In this document: in pieces, positions 62,701-64,000 of the stretch
Numbering within the stretch: the stretch's first letter is position 1
Layout: every line of letters begins with the position of its first letter
Translations under genes and position numbers: made by a program
NCBI RefSeq assembly: GCF_004193775.1
Contig: NW_021143923.1
Location: 46,248 to 110,247 of the forward strand
DNA: 64,000 nucleotides
Direction of reading: 5' to 3'
Source: Glycine soja
Lineage: Eukaryota > Streptophyta > Magnoliopsida > Fabales > Fabaceae
The notes under the pieces: generated by a model
Told to the model about the DNA's origin: nothing
What the model saw: the letters and a program-made list of their open reading frames with translations, nothing else
Databases searched by the model: none

Positions 62701-64000
62701 GCATAAGATGTCAAGAGGCTCGAATTTGAACAACGGAAGGTCTTGAGAAATTCAAATGGTCATAACTTTTCACACGGATATCCGATTCAGGATTATAATC
62801 TATTCATACGCTCGAAATTAAACGTCGGAAACTCTCGGGAAATTCAAATGGTCATAACTTTTCACACGGATCTCCGATTCAGGCAAATCACATATCTAGA
62901 CGCACAAAATTAAACATAGGAAGCTCTTGAGAAATTCAATTGGTCAGAACTTTTCCAACGGATGTTAGATTAAGGCGCAAAACATATAGAGACGCTCGAA
63001 AATAAACAACGGAAGTTCTCGGGAAATTAAAATGGTCATAACTTTTCACACTGAGATCCTATTCAGGCTTATAATATATTGATACGCTCGAAATTAAACA
63101 TCGGAAGCTGTCGAGATATTCAAATGGTCATAACTTTTCACACAGATGTCCGATTCGGGCGCATAATATGTCGAGAGGCTCGAAATTGAACAACGGAAGC
63201 TCTTGAGAAATTCAAATGGTCATAACTTTTCACACGGATGTCCGATTCAGGCAAATCACATATCATGACGCTCAGAATTGAACAACGGAAGCTCTTGAGA
63301 AATTCAAATGGTCATAACATTTAACTCGAATGTCCAATATAGGCGCATCACATATAGTGATATTCGAAATTGAACAACGGAAGCTCTTGTCAAATTCAAA
63401 TGGTCATAACTTTTCACACTGAGGTCCGATTCAGGGTTATAATATATCGATACGCTTGAAATTAAACATCGGAAACTCTCGAGAAATTCAAATGATCATC
63501 ACTTTTCACAAGGATGTCCGATTCGGGCGCATAATATGTCGAGAGGCTCGAAATTGAACAACGGAAGCTCTTGAGAAATTCAAATGGTCATAACTTTTCA
63601 CACGGGTGTTCGATTCAGGCTTATAATATATCGATACACTCGAAATTAAACAACGGAAACTCTCGCGAAATTCAAATGGTCATAACCTTTCACACGGATG
63701 TCCGATTCGGGCGCATAATATGTCGAGAGGCTCGAAATTGAACCACGGAAGCTCTTGAGAAATTCAAATGGTCATAACTTTTCACACGGATGTCCGATTC
63801 AAGCTTATAATATATCGATATGCTCGAAATTAAACATCGGATAACTTTTCTCACGGATGTTCGATTCGGGCGCATTAAGATGTCGAGAGGCTCGACATTG
63901 AACAACGGAAGCTCTTGAGAAATTTAAATGGTCATAAATTTACACACGTAATTCCGATTTAGACAAATCACATAACGAGACGCTCAGAATTGACAACGGA
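59746..64000. repeat. Diverged mosaic block at the right end
   Basis: After a truncated fifth start of the 1,562-bp unit (59,746 to about 59,880) the order becomes irregular. It mixes variants of the long HOR (aactggtataac, gttctttagaaattc, ttaccactgagg), of the 24-30 kb region (cttatagtgatattcg, gatcgcataagatg, gatctccgattcagg, gacgcacaaaatt) and of the left end (E-F modules near 61.4 and 63.0 kb). No regular higher-order unit, gene or insertion is visible. Confidence 0.8.
63795..63895. repeat. Truncated monomer, about 28-bp deletion
   Basis: A B-type monomer runs to ttaaacatcgg and then jumps straight to ataacttttctcacgg, missing the aactctcgag tail and most of the following caaatggtc box. 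This drops about 28 bp and shifts the monomer lattice for the last 150 bp. It is the largest single break in phase that I can locate in the window. The next monomer also has cgcattaagatg, a rare form of class G. Confidence 0.82.

Larger units (their letters stand above)
1..64000. repeat. Centromeric satellite array, ~92-bp monomer (CentGm/SB92-like, soybean)
   Basis: The whole window is made of head-to-tail copies of a monomer of about 92 bp. Each copy carries a nearly invariant box (caaatggtcataacttttca), a target-like segment cggatgtccgatt, a variable middle and a gctcgaaatt / aacggaagctct tail. Counting the ggtcataact box from position 32 to position 63,930 gives about 696 monomers and a net loss of roughly 134 bp relative to a perfect 92-bp lattice. 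Most of the loss falls at a few places: the 41.9-43.0 kb tract, the 91-bp monomers of the right half and a 28-bp deletion near 63.84 kb. All copies have one orientation. The reverse complement matches, from memory, the soybean centromeric satellite CentGm-1 (92 bp) and its relative CentGm-2 (91 bp), which associate with centromeric chromatin. Typical monomers are roughly 40% GC and contain several CpG sites. The satellite identity is inferred from recollection; the tandem structure is seen directly. Confidence 0.95.

Noticed and set aside
1..64000. CRISPR-like direct repeats
   Set aside because: The repeats are contiguous 92-bp units with no unique spacers, no leader and no cas genes.
1..64000. 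CENP-B box in the monomer
   Set aside because: On the minus strand cccgaatcggacatccg matches only part of the reversed CENP-B core (CCCGnnT fits, the CGAA end does not), and a CENP-B box is not an established feature of this satellite.
1..64000. Centromeric retrotransposon or other mobile element insertion
   Set aside because: No LTR, primer-binding site, polypurine tract, target-site duplication or interruption of the lattice large enough for an element was found.
1..64000. Telomere, 5S or 45S rDNA arrays
   Set aside because: There are no tttaggg-type runs. The unit length and sequence do not fit 5S or 45S rDNA, and the monomer matches the recalled soybean centromere satellite.

Overview
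This window is one unbroken block of tandem satellite DNA. A monomer of about 92 bp, beginning (in the phase used here) at the conserved ggtcataact box near position 32, repeats head to tail in a single orientation to the end, about 696 copies in all. I see no gene, RNA gene, transposon, telomere repeat or unique sequence anywhere. From memory the monomer matches the soybean (Glycine) centromeric satellite CentGm-1/CentGm-2 (SB92 family, 92 and 91 bp), so the window most likely lies inside a functional centromere or its flanking satellite in Glycine max, G. soja or a close relative. The short open reading frames are by-products: 92 is not a multiple of 3, so each frame runs through three differently phased monomers, and the same peptides recur only because the DNA recurs.

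The monomers fall into recognisable classes, named here by their middle sequence. A has gggcgcataatatgtcgag. B has aggcttataatatatcgat and ends in a ttaaacatcggaaac tail. C has aggcaaatcacat. D has catttaactcgaatgtcca. E has ttagattaaggcgcatc. F has ctgaggtccgattcagg. G has gatcgcataagatgtcgag. In the left 10 kb they follow a loose grammar, mostly C-D-B-A and E-F-A modules, and B-A dimers (184 bp) are common throughout.

Layout: 1-10.4 kb is a diverged mosaic with scattered multi-monomer duplications. 10.4-12.0 kb holds a 4-mer duplication whose locus is copied again at 15.1-16.0 kb. 12.0-14.2 kb is a 6-mer (552 bp) higher-order repeat (HOR). 14.2-17.5 kb is mosaic with chimeric monomers. 17.5-19.8 kb is a 14-mer HOR (1,288 bp). 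19.8-23.5 kb is a 17-mer HOR (1,564 bp). 23.5-26.0 kb is mosaic. 26.0-28.7 kb is a 19-mer HOR (1,748 bp). 28.7-31.1 kb is mosaic. 31.1-36.6 kb is a 20/22-mer HOR (1,837 and 2,021 bp). 36.6-38.6 kb is transitional. 38.6-54.9 kb is a very long HOR of about 5.1-5.9 kb in three tandem copies, out of which a 17-mer unit (1,562 bp) expands across 53.6-59.7 kb. 59.7-64.0 kb is again a diverged mosaic. Near-identical copies in the right half imply recent local amplification; the two ends look older.

One stretch, about 41,883-42,990, carries a burst of tiny deletions not seen elsewhere and is probably a consensus or assembly fault. I find no protein-coding or RNA-based system; the interest lies in the nested repeat architecture. 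Block edges were found by eye from offsets between marker sequences and may be off by up to one monomer.
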